A stretch of 64,000 bases of DNA from the NCBI GenBank assembly GCA_900473915.1, contig UCNG01000010.1, positions 124,001 through 188,000 of the forward strand, in the 5' to 3' direction. The notes beneath the pieces are model-generated. The model was not told the DNA's origin. It did no database searches and saw only the letters and a program-made list of their open reading frames with translations. The position numbers were made by a program, and so were the translations under genes. This document shows positions 1 to 9,549 of this stretch, in pieces. Origin of the DNA: Hyphomicrobiales bacterium (GTDB lineage Bacteria > Pseudomonadota > Alphaproteobacteria > Rhizobiales > Rhizobiaceae). How positions within the stretch are numbered: the stretch's first letter is position 1; each line of letters starts with the position of its first letter.

Positions 1-1196
1 TCGTAGAGATCCTTGTCCATGGCCTGGCCCGGATGAATCTTGTTCTTGATACCGTCAAGACCAGCCATCAGCAGGGCGGCGAAGCAAAGATATGGGTTCG
101 CAGCCGGATCAGGGAAGCGAACTTCAAGACGCTTGGACTTCGGCGAATTACCGAACGGAATACGGCAGGAAGCCGAACGGTTGCGAGCCGAATAGGCAAG
201 CAGAACCGGGGCTTCATAACCCGGAACCAGACGCTTGTAGGAGTTGGTCGACGGATTGGTAAAGGCGTTCACGGCCTTGGCGTGCTTGATGACGCCGCCG
301 ATGAAATAGAGGCAGTTTTCCGACAGGCCAGCATATTCGTTACCGGCGAAAGTCGGCTTGCCTTCCTTCCAGATCGAGAAGTGAACGTGCATCCCGGAGC
401 CGTTATCGCCGAAGATCGGCTTCGGCATGAAGGTTGCCGTTTTACCGTAAGCATTGGCGACTTGATGCACGACATACTTGAAAATCTGCATCTTGTCGGC
501 ATTGCGTACCAGCGTGTCGAATTTGACGCCAAGTTCGTGCTGGGCAGCGGCGACTTCGTGATGGTGCTTTTCGACCGTGACGCCCATTTCGGTGAGAACG
601 GTCAGCATTTCCGAGCGCATGTCCTGCGCGCTATCGATCGGCGGAACCGGGAAATAGCCACCCTTGACGCGTGGACGGTGACCGAGGTTGCCCGTTTCAT
701 AATCAGTGTCGTCATTCGACGGAAGTTCGGTCGAATCGAGCTTGAAACCGGTATTGTACGGGTCAGCCTTGTACTTCACGTCGTCAAAGACAAAGAATTC
801 GGCTTCCGGGCCGACATAGACGGTGTCGCCGATTCCGAGCGATTTCATGTAGGCTTCGGCCTTCTTTGCGGTCGTGCGCGGATCGCGGCCATAGGCTTCG
901 CCCGAAATGGGATCGAGAATGTCGCAAAGGATGACGAGGGTAGACTGAGCGAAGAACGGATCAATATGGGCCGTAGTTGGGTCCGGCATCAGAACCATGT
1001 CGGATTCATTGATTGCCTTCCAGCCGGCAATGGAAGAGCCGTCGAACATCACGCCGTCGACAAACATGTCTTCGTCAACGAGGCCGACATCCATCGTAAC
1101 GTGCTGCAGCTTACCCTTCGGATCGGTGAAGCGAAGGTCGACAAACTTGATGTCGTTGTCTTTGATTTGTTTGAGAATATCGTTGGCAGTCGTCAT
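1..1196 (-). CDS. glnA: Glutamine synthetase type I (partial, C-terminus beyond window edge)
   Basis: Makes glutamine from glutamate, ammonia and ATP in the cytoplasm; it is the main ammonium-assimilating enzyme. About 398 codons are present, of the roughly 469 usual for GSI-beta, and the C-terminal part (including the adenylylation-site region) lies left of position 1. Family signatures are readable: the beta-grasp start with [11 protein letters not shown], the catalytic stretch [10 protein letters not shown], the ATP-binding [15 protein letters not shown], and [10 protein letters not shown]. The start is the ATG read from 1196, followed by [10 protein letters not shown]. It lies 44 nt downstream of glnB on the same strand, so the two probably form a glnB-glnA operon, as is usual in rhizobia and brucellae. 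I see no internal promoter in the short gap. Identification is secure; only the missing end limits it. Confidence 0.97.
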   Translation of the reverse strand, partial: MTTANDILKQIKDNDIKFVDLRFTDPKGKLQHVTMDVGLVDEDMFVDGVMFDGSSIAGWKAINESDMVLMPDPTTAHIDPFFAQSTLVILCDILDPISGEAYGRDPRTTAKKAEAYMKSLGIGDTVYVGPEAEFFVFDDVKYKADPYNTGFKLDSTELPSNDDTDYETGNLGHRPRVKGGYFPVPPIDSAQDMRSEMLTVLTEMGVTVEKHHHEVAAAQHELGVKFDTLVRNADKMQIFKYVVHQVANAYGKTATFMPKPIFGDNGSGMHVHFSIWKEGKPTFAGNEYAGLSENCLYFIGGVIKHAKAVNAFTNPSTNSYKRLVPGYEAPVLLAYSARNRSASCRIPFGNSPKSKRLEVRFPDPAANPYLCFAALLMAGLDGIKNKIHPGQAMDKDLY

Positions 1197-1240
1197 TTTA
1201 ATTCCCTGTTTGCGCGACGATGGATTGTACGCAGGTCTTG

Positions 1241-1690
<450 letters not shown>

Positions 1691-1823
1691 TCATCCGCAG
1701 GCACAGTGGCACTATTAACAACGCTTGTGCAAGCTGCAGTCTGCAGGTCGGCAATGAAATAGGGTCTATTGCCGCAATGCAACTGGCTAAAAATTAGTCA
1801 TATTGCATCAAAACAGGGCAGGC

Positions 1824-1851
1824 TTGCATAAAGTCCGGTGCCGCGTATTTA
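1824..1851 (+). promoter_or_regulatory. Candidate housekeeping promoter of nnr
   Basis: TTGCAT (1824-1829) and TATTTA (1846-1851) are separated by 16 nt and lie 35 nt before the ATG at 1886. The fit to a sigma-70 promoter is moderate; no start-site data support it. Confidence 0.35.
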
Positions 1852-1885
1852 ATCATGGCCATTAGCTGTGTTGAAAAGGGACGCG

Positions 1886-3388
1886 ATGTACGAGTTGCTG
1901 ACACCGCAGGAAATGGCAGAAGCTGACCAATATGCCATCGAGAGTGGAATCAAGGATGGTTTCTCGCTGATGCTTGCAGCAGGACGTGCTGTCGCAGATG
2001 TGGCAGAACGGATGTTTCCGCGCAACGCACCTGTCGCCGTTCTGTGCGGGCCAGGCAATAATGGCGGCGATGGCTATATTGCGGCGCAGTTCCTTCTGGA
2101 GGCAGGTTTTGAAGTTGTATGCTTTACATCCGCTTCGCCTCGCAACGGTTCGGACGCCATGCGCGCATCACTTTTCTACAAGGGGCCTGTTTCCAATTTG
2201 GGTGAATTTTCAGCCGCGAGTTTTGGTGGCGTGATCGATGCCTTGTTCGGCGCAGGGTTGGCTCGCGGTATTCATGGAGCCGAAGCCGTGGCAATTGACG
2301 CTGTCAATGCATCGGACTTACCGATTGTGGCGGTTGATCTGCCTAGCGGCATATCCGGCGCAAGTGGAGAAATTCTGGGTACGGCAATCCGCGCGCGTGC
2401 AACGGTCACCTTCTTTCGTAAAAAGCCGGGGCATCTTTTGCAGCCGGGAAGGGCTCATTGCGGCGTTCTTCATGTCGCGGATATTGGTATTCCTGATCAC
2501 GTACTGACAAAGATCGAACCGTTTTTTTTTGAAAACACTCCTGAGCTCTGGGAAAGCGCTCTGCCAGTTTTAGGAGTCGAGGCATATAAATATAGTCGTG
2601 GCCATGCTGTGGTGTTTTCAGGTGGCGCCCATTCGACAGGCGCGGCGCGCCTGTCGGCTCTCGCCGCAGCTCGCATGGGTGCAGGGGCGGTAACACTTCT
2701 CTCCCCGCCTGATGCGATGGCGGTTAATGCCGCTCATCTCACCAGTATCATGGTTCGTGAAACGCGCGGTTTGAGAGATGTTCGTCAGTTTTGTGCGGAA
2801 CGCAAGGTCGCAGCAGCGGTTCTCGGCCCCGGTTATGGCAACCCCTTATTGGCGCGTGAGCATGCTCTGTATCTGGCGGGCGACGAACTGGAGGAATTTC
2901 ATGGTCTCGTGCTGGACGCTGACGGGGTCACGGCTTTTGAACAGAATCCAGCCGAGCTTTTTGACAAGCGCCAAGGATGCAGGACCGCGCTCGTATTGAC
3001 GCCGCATGAAGGAGAGTTCCGGCGGCTCTTTCCGGATATAGCAAGGAGCAACGGCTCGAAAGTTGACAAGGCCCGTGAGGCTGCAAAACGCGCCAATGCT
3101 GTCGTTATTTACAAGGGGCCCGATACTGTAATCGCGCATCCAGGTGAACTTGCGGTCATCAATGCCAATGGAACACCCTTGCTGGCGACAGCAGGATCAG
3201 GGGATGTTCTGGCTGGTATGGTGTGCGGCTTGCTTGCGCAGGGCATGCCCGTATTTGCGGCTGCCTGCGCCTCGGTATGGATGCACGCCGATGCTGCCCG
3301 ACGCTTCGGTCATGGCCTGATCGCCGAAGACTTGCCAGCTCAGCTACCTGCCGTCCTGTCGACGCTGGCCCGCGCAAGCCGAAATTAG
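1886..3388 (+). CDS. nnr: Bifunctional NAD(P)H-hydrate epimerase / ADP-dependent NAD(P)H-hydrate dehydratase
   Basis: Repairs the damaged cofactors NADHX and NADPHX: the N-terminal YjeF_N half epimerises the R and S hydrates and the C-terminal ribokinase-like half dehydrates the S form using ADP. In the 500-residue product, the epimerase half (about 1-215) has GPGNNGGDGYIAAQ and VDLPSGISG, and the kinase-like half (about 230-495) has LGPGYGN, LTPHEGEF and the nucleotide-binding GSGDVLAGM. The ATG at 1886 (MYELLTPQEM) is chosen over an upstream in-frame GTG at 1868 because AAAAGGGA is well placed before it. Its last codons overlap the stop of the convergent small gene at 3385. Length and domain order match the bacterial fusion form. 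Confidence 0.95.
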   Translation: MYELLTPQEMAEADQYAIESGIKDGFSLMLAAGRAVADVAERMFPRNAPVAVLCGPGNNGGDGYIAAQFLLEAGFEVVCFTSASPRNGSDAMRASLFYKGPVSNLGEFSAASFGGVIDALFGAGLARGIHGAEAVAIDAVNASDLPIVAVDLPSGISGASGEILGTAIRARATVTFFRKKPGHLLQPGRAHCGVLHVADIGIPDHVLTKIEPFFFENTPELWESALPVLGVEAYKYSRGHAVVFSGGAHSTGAARLSALAAARMGAGAVTLLSPPDAMAVNAAHLTSIMVRETRGLRDVRQFCAERKVAAAVLGPGYGNPLLAREHALYLAGDELEEFHGLVLDADGVTAFEQNPAELFDKRQGCRTALVLTPHEGEFRRLFPDIARSNGSKVDKAREAAKRANAVVIYKGPDTVIAHPGELAVINANGTPLLATAGSGDVLAGMVCGLLAQGMPVFAAACASVWMHADAARRFGHGLIAEDLPAQLPAVLSTLARASRN

Positions 3389-3645
3389 CGGCGGGACGTG
3401 CGACTATTCCCGGTGCCGACATCGACGGTTATGCCGCCCGAAATCGACACGTCGGTATTGCCGATACGAAAATTCTTCCAATCACCGTTCGGTTTCTGAT
3501 CTGGTTCCGGAGCAGGCGGCGGAGCGGCTACGATGGGCTTTTGGGGCTGGACTCCGGGCAGGCCCGGCGATCCGTCATTCGCAGACGCCGTTGATGTGAT
3601 GGCTAAAAGAACGATGCCAAATATTAGAAAATGCTTCGTAATCAT
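3385..3645 (-). CDS. Small exported proline-rich protein of unknown function
   Basis: An 86-residue protein with a clear Sec signal peptide: a lysine near the start, the hydrophobic stretch HFLIFGIVLLAIT, and a likely cleavage after TASA. The mature part is a proline-rich linker (APPPAPEPDQ) followed by GDWKNFRIGNTDVSISGGITVDVGTGN, which looks like a short beta segment. It starts 12 nt after the gph stop on the same strand, with GGGAG before the ATG, so it is probably co-transcribed with gph. I recognise no family. The signal peptide, ribosome binding site and operon position argue that it is a real gene. Confidence 0.65.
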   Translation of the reverse strand: MITKHFLIFGIVLLAITSTASANDGSPGLPGVQPQKPIVAAPPPAPEPDQKPNGDWKNFRIGNTDVSISGGITVDVGTGNSRTSRR

Positions 3646-3657
3646 TTATCATTCTCC

Positions 3658-4359
3658 CTATACGGGATCGGCAACCGCATCAATCAGTTGCCCAGCCATT
3701 TCGAGAGTGAACTCGTCGAAATGCGAGATAACACGGCTTGGATCGTAATGTTGGACAGGAAGGTCGGTATATCCGAAATCAACGGCAACAACGGGAATGC
3801 CAGCTGCCTTCGCTGTGTCGATGTCGGTTCGGCTATCGCCAACCATGATGGCCCGTTCGCGATTGCCGCCTGCGCGTGCGATGGTGTCAGTAAGGTGACG
3901 AGGATCGGGCTTACGGTAGGCGAAAGTGTCGGAGCCGCAAATTGCCGCAAACCGTCTCGCTTCACCCATTGAGGTCAGCAGCTTGACCGACAGGGATTCG
4001 AATTTGTTGGTGCAGACGGCCAGTTCGTAACCGTGTGCCGTGAAACGGTCCAATGCTTCCAGGACGCCGGGAAAGAAAGTCGAATGTCCCGGCATATGAT
4101 TGGCATAATGTTCGCGAAATTCTTCCACGAGATTATCGAGTTGGGCTTCGTCAGGCTGTTTCTGCTGGGCGGCAAAGGCACGCTCGATCATGACGCGTCC
4201 GCCTTGGCCGACGAATCTCCGCAACGATTCACGATCCGCTGTGTTCAGACCTGAGATGGCGAGGCAGTGGTTGAGGCTGTCGAGAAGGTCGGGTGCTGTA
4301 TCGACAAGAGTTCCGTCGAGATCAAAAACGATGATGGGCTTGGGATTAGCAGCAGACAT
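3658..4359 (-). CDS. gph: Phosphoglycolate phosphatase-like HAD hydrolase
   Basis: Dephosphorylates 2-phosphoglycolate, a product of DNA-end repair and oxygenase side reactions, in the cytoplasm. The 233-residue protein is a class IA HAD hydrolase: motif I VFDLDGTLVDT with the nucleophilic Asp, motif II near VCTNK, and motif IV MVGDSRTDIDTAKAAGI. Gph is the most likely assignment from length and the AGIPVVAVDFGYTD segment, but related HAD phosphatases with other substrates cannot be excluded by sequence alone. It is the first gene of a probable two-gene unit with the small exported protein, and is divergent from rpiA across 197 nt. Confidence 0.85.
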   Translation of the reverse strand: MSAANPKPIIVFDLDGTLVDTAPDLLDSLNHCLAISGLNTADRESLRRFVGQGGRVMIERAFAAQQKQPDEAQLDNLVEEFREHYANHMPGHSTFFPGVLEALDRFTAHGYELAVCTNKFESLSVKLLTSMGEARRFAAICGSDTFAYRKPDPRHLTDTIARAGGNRERAIMVGDSRTDIDTAKAAGIPVVAVDFGYTDLPVQHYDPSRVISHFDEFTLEMAGQLIDAVADPV

Positions 4360-4556
4360 TAGCTTCTCGTGTTTGAAGTAGGGACAAAGAAGTTCCTATC
4401 TGATTGTCGCCTCGGGCTCAACCTCGCGATCAGATTTGCTTAAAAGTCGAAATTCTGCGTCATAGTTCGATTAGGCGCTTTGTTGTGCCGCGCCCGCATG
4501 CTAGAGGCGAACCAGGTGACAATGAGAATCCGCAGGGGACCATCGGGAATTTGGGT

Positions 4557-5255
4557 ATGGACGAAGCTCGCAAGCTGAAAATCGCTGCCGCCGCAGAAGC
4601 TCTTACGCACGTCAAGGATGGAATGCGTCTGGGGATCGGTACAGGTTCAACGGCCGAGGAGTTCGTACGCCTGCTCGCCGAAAAGGTAAATAACGGCTTC
4701 AAGGTAATTGGAGTGCCCACTTCCGAACGCACCGCGAAACTTTGCGAGGAACTCGGGGTTCCGCTTACCACACTTGATGAAACGCCTCATCTTGATCTTA
4801 CCGTGGATGGTGCCGATGAAGTTGATGCCGATCTTTCACTCATCAAGGGCGGTGGCGGAGCTCTTCTTCGCGAAAAGATCGTGGCTGCTGCCTCTGACGC
4901 GATGATCGTTATTGCTGACAGTTCAAAGGTGGTTGAAACGCTTGGACGTTTTCCTTTGCCTGTGGAAGTCAATCGCTTCGGTCTCGGCGCAACGATGCGC
5001 GCGATTGAAGAAGCAGCTGCAAAGTGTGGTCTTGCAGGCCCGCTGGTGCTGCGTTTAAAAGATGGCTCACCCTTCATAACAGATGGTGGGCATTATATCG
5101 TGGATGCATCTTTTGGCCGCATTCCCGATCCAAAGACACTATCTGACGCTCTCTTCGCAATTCCAGGCGTTGTCGAGCACGGACTTTTCATCGGACTGGC
5201 GCGTGCGGCAGTGATTGCCGGCAACGACGGCATCCGCACCATGAACCGATCCTGA
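4557..5255 (+). CDS. rpiA: Ribose-5-phosphate isomerase A
   Basis: Interconverts ribose 5-phosphate and ribulose 5-phosphate in the pentose phosphate pathway. The 232-residue product has the RpiA signatures [19 protein letters not shown] and the phosphate-binding [14 protein letters not shown] with the catalytic lysine and glutamate. The frame is open upstream to 4404, but [12 protein letters not shown] at 4557 is the natural family start. The exported DUF2059 gene follows after 25 nt, so the two may share a transcript. Confidence 0.95.
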   Translation: MDEARKLKIAAAAEALTHVKDGMRLGIGTGSTAEEFVRLLAEKVNNGFKVIGVPTSERTAKLCEELGVPLTTLDETPHLDLTVDGADEVDADLSLIKGGGGALLREKIVAAASDAMIVIADSSKVVETLGRFPLPVEVNRFGLGATMRAIEEAAAKCGLAGPLVLRLKDGSPFITDGGHYIVDASFGRIPDPKTLSDALFAIPGVVEHGLFIGLARAAVIAGNDGIRTMNRS

Positions 5256-5280
5256 ACTGATTGAACGGAGTACTGACCAT

Positions 5281-5817
5281 ATGATCCCGGCAACTGGCTT
5301 TCGCCGTCTGATTGCACCGTTTTCCGCACTCGTACTGATGTCGGGCATTCATGCGGCATCTGCACAGGAAATCACTGAAGCTCATCTGGAAGCGGCCCGC
5401 GCTGCTATTTCCGCGATCAATGCTACCGAGCAGTTCGACGAAATTCTGCCGAATGCTGCCCGCGCACTAAAGGGTGAGCTGATCCAGAAAGATCCGAACC
5501 TGGAAGCCCTCATTACCAAGACGGTCGATGACAAGGCTCTTGCTCTCGCTTCGCGTCGTTCTGATCTCGAAACCGAATCCGCTCGCGCTTACGCGAAAGC
5601 CTTTTCGGAAGACGAATTGAAGGCTATCGCAGCGTTTTATACCTCGCCTGCGGGTAAGAAGCTTCTGTCGGAAGGCCCGATTGTGACGCGTGAAGTCGTG
5701 AAGGCCGCAAATATTTGGCAGAACGGCATCGCGCGCGATCTCGCAACCAGCGTGGCTGAAGTTCTGGCGGCACAGGCTGGCGCTGCTGCTGCTCCGGCGC
5801 AGCCCGCACAGCAGTAA
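5281..5817 (+). CDS. Exported DUF2059-family protein
   Basis: A 178-residue secreted or periplasmic protein. The signal peptide has a basic n-region (GFRRL), the core IAPFSALVLMSGI and a likely cleavage at ASAQ. The helical domain contains the DUF2059 signature FSEDELKAIAAFYTSPAGKKLL, ending in an Ala/Pro-rich tail. The family is common in alphaproteobacteria and its function is not established. It follows rpiA closely and is ended by a strong terminator, which suggests an rpiA-DUF2059 transcript. Confidence 0.85.
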   Translation: MIPATGFRRLIAPFSALVLMSGIHAASAQEITEAHLEAARAAISAINATEQFDEILPNAARALKGELIQKDPNLEALITKTVDDKALALASRRSDLETESARAYAKAFSEDELKAIAAFYTSPAGKKLLSEGPIVTREVVKAANIWQNGIARDLATSVAEVLAAQAGAAAAPAQPAQQ

Positions 5818-5840
5818 TTTCTGACGGTAACGCGGAATTT

Positions 5841-5875
5841 AAAAGCCCGGTCACTTGGCCGGGCTTTTTGTTTTG
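5841..5875 (+). terminator. Intrinsic terminator after the DUF2059 gene
   Basis: AAAAGCCCGG and CCGGGCTTTT form a GC-rich stem around a short loop, followed by TTTTTGTTTTG. It sits 24 nt after the stop at 5817 and before gor. Confidence 0.9.
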
Positions 5876-5914
5876 CCTACATATCGGCCAATGTAATATG
5901 GATTGGAGACTCCC

Positions 5915-7309
5915 ATGACCGGCTTCGACTATGATCTTTTTGTTATCGGCGGCGGTTCCGGCGGTGTCAGGGCTGGGCGCCTGGCCGGAGCGATGGGGAA
6001 AAAGGTCGGTCTTGCGGAAGAATACCGTATGGGCGGAACCTGCGTTATTCGTGGCTGCGTGCCCAAGAAGCTTTTCGTCTATGCTTCCCAGTTTCCGGAA
6101 CATTTTGAGGATGCAGCCGGTTACGGCTGGAAGGTTGGTGCTTCCGCATTCAACTGGAAAAAGCTGATAGATGCCAAGGATAAGGAGATCACCCGGCTGG
6201 AGGGCCTTTATACCAAAGGCCTTCAGAACTCGCATGTCGAGATTTTCGCCAGCCGTGCCGAACTGATTGATGAACATACGATCGAATTGAAGGCCGATGG
6301 TCGCCGGGTCACGGCAGACCAGATACTGATTGCGACGGGCGGTCACCCAAGCATGCCTGAAACCATGCCGGGGCATGAATATTGCATCAGTTCCAATGAA
6401 GCGTTTCATCTCACTGAACTGCCGAAGGCAATTGCGATCGCGGGTGGCGGGTATATCGCCGTTGAATTCGCGAACATATGCCACGGCCTCGGTGTCGAGA
6501 CGACACTGGTTTATCGCGGCCAGGAAATCCTCTCCCGTTTCGACCCTGACCTGCGCCATCTTTTGCATGAAACGATGGAGGCAAAGGGCATCCGCATCAT
6601 CTGCGGCGCAGTTTTCGAGAAGATCGAGAAGCAACCCGATGGCGATTTGAAAATTTCGCTAAACAATGGTGACACACTCGAAGTCGGCCAGGCAATGATG
6701 GCCATCGGGCGCAAGGCCAATACGACCGGTCTCGGACTTGAGAGAGCGGGCGTGGAGATGGATGAACTTGGTGCCATCCTTGTCGATGATTATTCGCGCA
6801 CCAATGTCGCGAATATCTGGGCGGTAGGCGATGTCACCAATCGAGTTCAACTGACGCCGGTAGCAATTCATGAAGCCATGTGCTTCCTGGAAACTGCTTT
6901 CAAGAACAATCCGACGAAGCCTGACCACGAACTGATTGCGACCGCCGTATTTTCGCAGCCAGAGATCGGCACGGTTGGTTTGCCGGAAGATGAGGCGGCG
7001 AAGAAGTATCCTGAAATCGAGGTTTACAGGGCGCTTTTCCGCCCGATGAAGAACACGCTTTCCGGCCGCAATGAAAAAATGCTCATGAAACTCATCGTCG
7101 ATGCGGCGAGCCGCCGGGTTGTCGGTGCCCATATCATGGGGCCGGATGCCGGAGAAATGGCCCAGCTGCTGGGTATTTCGCTCAAGGCTGGTGCCACCAA
7201 GGATGACTTCGATCGCACCATGGCCGTGCATCCGACGGCAGCCGAAGAGCTGGTCACGATGTACAAGCCGACCTATCGTGTCGTGAATGGTAAGAAAGTT
7301 GATGACTGA
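5915..7309 (+). CDS. gor: Glutathione-disulfide reductase
   Basis: An NADPH- and FAD-dependent enzyme that keeps glutathione reduced. The 464-residue product shows the FAD Rossmann motif GGGSGGVRAG, the redox-active disulfide GGTCVIRGCVPKK, the NADPH-binding GGGYIAVEFA, and the C-terminal HPTAAEELVT with the catalytic His-Glu pair. The start at 5915 (MTGFDYD) has GGAG 8 nt upstream; an earlier in-frame TTG at 5903 would overlap that site. It stands alone between terminator-bounded neighbours. Confidence 0.95.
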   Translation: MTGFDYDLFVIGGGSGGVRAGRLAGAMGKKVGLAEEYRMGGTCVIRGCVPKKLFVYASQFPEHFEDAAGYGWKVGASAFNWKKLIDAKDKEITRLEGLYTKGLQNSHVEIFASRAELIDEHTIELKADGRRVTADQILIATGGHPSMPETMPGHEYCISSNEAFHLTELPKAIAIAGGGYIAVEFANICHGLGVETTLVYRGQEILSRFDPDLRHLLHETMEAKGIRIICGAVFEKIEKQPDGDLKISLNNGDTLEVGQAMMAIGRKANTTGLGLERAGVEMDELGAILVDDYSRTNVANIWAVGDVTNRVQLTPVAIHEAMCFLETAFKNNPTKPDHELIATAVFSQPEIGTVGLPEDEAAKKYPEIEVYRALFRPMKNTLSGRNEKMLMKLIVDAASRRVVGAHIMGPDAGEMAQLLGISLKAGATKDDFDRTMAVHPTAAEELVTMYKPTYRVVNGKKVDD

Positions 7310-7517
7310 ATCTTTCGCAGCCAGTTTCTCCGGTTAACGAATATTGCTGGCATAAAATCTCAGCGTGCATTATATCAGCGCGACCACGCACGCCGGTTTT
7401 CCGGGGCAGGCTGTCATCTGTGTCAGATGCGGGTTGCCGCTCAAGGAATTCCGGCTTTCGTGTAAGGAGGATATAATCCGAGAGAAATCGAGCGGATAGA
7501 AGCAAACAGGTGCTCAA

Positions 7518-8897
7518 ATGACGAAGAACTGGACCCCGCATTCCTGGAGAAACAAACCGATCAAGCAAGTGCCGTTTTATCCAGACGCACAGGCTTTGAA
7601 CGACGTTGAGGCCCGTCTTCGTACCTATCCGCCGCTGGTTTTTGCAGGTGAGGCGCGCAAGCTGAAGCAGCAACTGGCCGAAGTGGCGGAAGGAAAGGCA
7701 TTTCTGCTCCAGGGTGGCGATTGCGCGGAGAGCTTCGCCGAACACGGCGCGGACAATATCCGCGACTTTTTCCGCGTGTTTCTTCAGATGGCTGTCGTAC
7801 TCACATTCGGTGCTTCAAAGCCGGTTGTGAAGGTCGGTCGTATTGCCGGTCAATTTGCCAAGCCACGCTCGTCGGATACGGAAACGCTGAACGGGGTGGA
7901 ACTGCCGTCCTACCGCGGTGACATCATCAACGGTATCGAGTTCGACGCGGCGTCGCGTATTCCGGATCCACAGCGTCAGGATATGGCATACCGCCAGTCG
8001 GCGGCGACGCTTAACCTGTTGCGCGCATTCGCTCAGGGCGGCTACGCCAATCTGGAGAACGTTCATCAGTGGATGCTCGGCTTTGTCGGCAAGAGCCCGC
8101 AGGCGGAACGCTATGCAGCTTTGGCGCAGCGTATCTCCGAGACCATGAACTTCATGCGTGCTATCGGAATTACGGCGGATAGCAATCACTCGCTACGCGA
8201 AACCGATTTCTACACCAGCCACGAAGCGCTGCTTCTTGGCTATGAAGAAGCGCTTACCCGCGTGGATTCGACCTCCGGTGATTGGTATGGCACGTCCGGC
8301 CATATGATCTGGATTGGTGATCGCACACGCCAGGCTGACCATGCGCATATTGAATATTGCCGGGGCATCAAGAACCCGCTGGGTCTCAAGTGCGGTCCGT
8401 CCTTGCAGCCGGATGATCTCATCCGCCTGATCGATCTGCTGAATCCGGAAAACGAAGCCGGGCGTCTGACATTGATTGCGCGCTTTGGCTACGACAAGGT
8501 TGGCGATCATCTGCCGCAGTTGATCCGTGCTGTCGAGAAGGAAGGTCGTAAGGTCGTATGGTCTTGCGATCCGATGCATGGCAACACGATTACCGCCGGT
8601 GGATACAAGACGCGTCCGTTCGACCGTATTCTCAAGGAAGTGGAGTCCTTTTTCGCGATCCATCGCGCCGAAGGTACGCATCCAGGCGGCATCCATGTTG
8701 AGATGACCGGCAAGAATGTGACCGAATGCACGGGCGGCGCGCGTGCGATCTCGGCAGAAGACCTGCATGATCGTTACCACACGCATTGCGATCCGCGTCT
8801 CAACGCGGATCAAGCGCTGGAACTGGCGTTCTTGCTGGCTGAACTGCTGAAGAAGGAACGCGACGCTGGTGTCGACAAGCAGGTCGTAAGCGCCTGA
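7518..8897 (+). CDS. Class II 3-deoxy-7-phosphoheptulonate (DAHP) synthase
   Basis: First enzyme of the shikimate pathway: condenses phosphoenolpyruvate and erythrose 4-phosphate. The 459-residue protein belongs to the plant-like (type II) family, shown by [26 protein letters not shown], the metal and phosphate-binding LKCGPS and the CDPMHGNT motif. The start [11 protein letters not shown] is typical of the group. The 208-nt leader region upstream contains an inverted repeat CATCTG-TGT-CAGATG (7415-7429) and an AGGAGG stretch near 7466, but I see no tryptophan- or phenylalanine-rich leader peptide. A strong terminator follows at 8923. Confidence 0.95.
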   Translation: MTKNWTPHSWRNKPIKQVPFYPDAQALNDVEARLRTYPPLVFAGEARKLKQQLAEVAEGKAFLLQGGDCAESFAEHGADNIRDFFRVFLQMAVVLTFGASKPVVKVGRIAGQFAKPRSSDTETLNGVELPSYRGDIINGIEFDAASRIPDPQRQDMAYRQSAATLNLLRAFAQGGYANLENVHQWMLGFVGKSPQAERYAALAQRISETMNFMRAIGITADSNHSLRETDFYTSHEALLLGYEEALTRVDSTSGDWYGTSGHMIWIGDRTRQADHAHIEYCRGIKNPLGLKCGPSLQPDDLIRLIDLLNPENEAGRLTLIARFGYDKVGDHLPQLIRAVEKEGRKVVWSCDPMHGNTITAGGYKTRPFDRILKEVESFFAIHRAEGTHPGGIHVEMTGKNVTECTGGARAISAEDLHDRYHTHCDPRLNADQALELAFLLAELLKKERDAGVDKQVVSA

Positions 8898-8922
8898 CCA
8901 GATTCGCATATAATGGAGCTTG

Positions 8923-8956
8923 CAGGGCGGGAGGCGATCCCGCCCTGTTGCTTTTC
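8923..8956 (+). terminator. Intrinsic terminator after DAHP synthase
   Basis: CAGGGCGGGA and TCCCGCCCTG form a perfect 10-bp stem with a 5-nt loop, followed by TTGCTTTTC. It begins 25 nt after the stop at 8897. Confidence 0.85.
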
Positions 8957-9106
8957 AGCAAAACTCACCTATTGATTGCGTTGGTGTGTCATACGTCCGA
9001 ACAGACGTATCAGGACGCTCTAACCTATTGAATCTACGCATCGTGTTTTCCAAAATCGAATCCGATCTGCGGGCTGATGACGTAACCAGTTTGATTGAGG
9101 GTAATG

Positions 9107-9457
9107 ATGCAGCGCATTTTCCTGGCTTTTCTCAACTCGATGCGGGCACTGAAATACCTCGCAGGACATGAAAAGGCAGTTCAACAGGAACTGGTGCTGC
9201 TTCTTCTATCACTTCCGGTGGCGTTCTTCTTCGCGCCGACCTGGCTTGCTTTCCTCTTGATGACCGGATCGATCCTGTTTCTCATCCTTGTGGAAGTGCT
9301 GAACACCGGTATTGAGGCGACATGTGATGCCGTCTCGCGGGATTTTCACAAGGAAATTCAGATTGCAAAGGACTGCGGATCGCTCGCCGTTCTTATTTCC
9401 ATCCTGTTCGTCGTCGCGGTCTGGGGCTATATTCTAGCCAGCACGTATCTCGCCTGA
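9107..9457 (+). CDS. dgkA: Diacylglycerol kinase DgkA
   Basis: An inner-membrane enzyme that phosphorylates diacylglycerol to phosphatidic acid, recycling DAG released by envelope glycan synthesis. The 116-residue protein has three hydrophobic helices and the DgkA core EVLNTGIEA...AKDCGSLAVL, which aligns with the E. coli active-site region. Two consecutive ATGs occur at 9104 and 9107; the second has TGAGG at better spacing. In this organism it could also consume DAG produced by the PlcP homologue encoded at 19.4 kb, although the genes are not linked. Confidence 0.93.
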   Translation: MQRIFLAFLNSMRALKYLAGHEKAVQQELVLLLLSLPVAFFFAPTWLAFLLMTGSILFLILVEVLNTGIEATCDAVSRDFHKEIQIAKDCGSLAVLISILFVVAVWGYILASTYLA

Positions 9458-9549
9458 CAAACAAAGTGGTCGACTGATTGCATCCGTTGCATTTGTTTGC
9501 GCAAGCGCGCTAAACCTTGAACATGTTAGCCTCTTACGAGAATCTTGCC

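Noticed and set aside
7411-7429. Second Pho box before DAHP synthase (CTGTCATCTGTGTCAGATG)
   Set aside because: The second repeat is not at the 11-bp period; the sequence is better read as the inverted repeat CATCTG-TGT-CAGATG.
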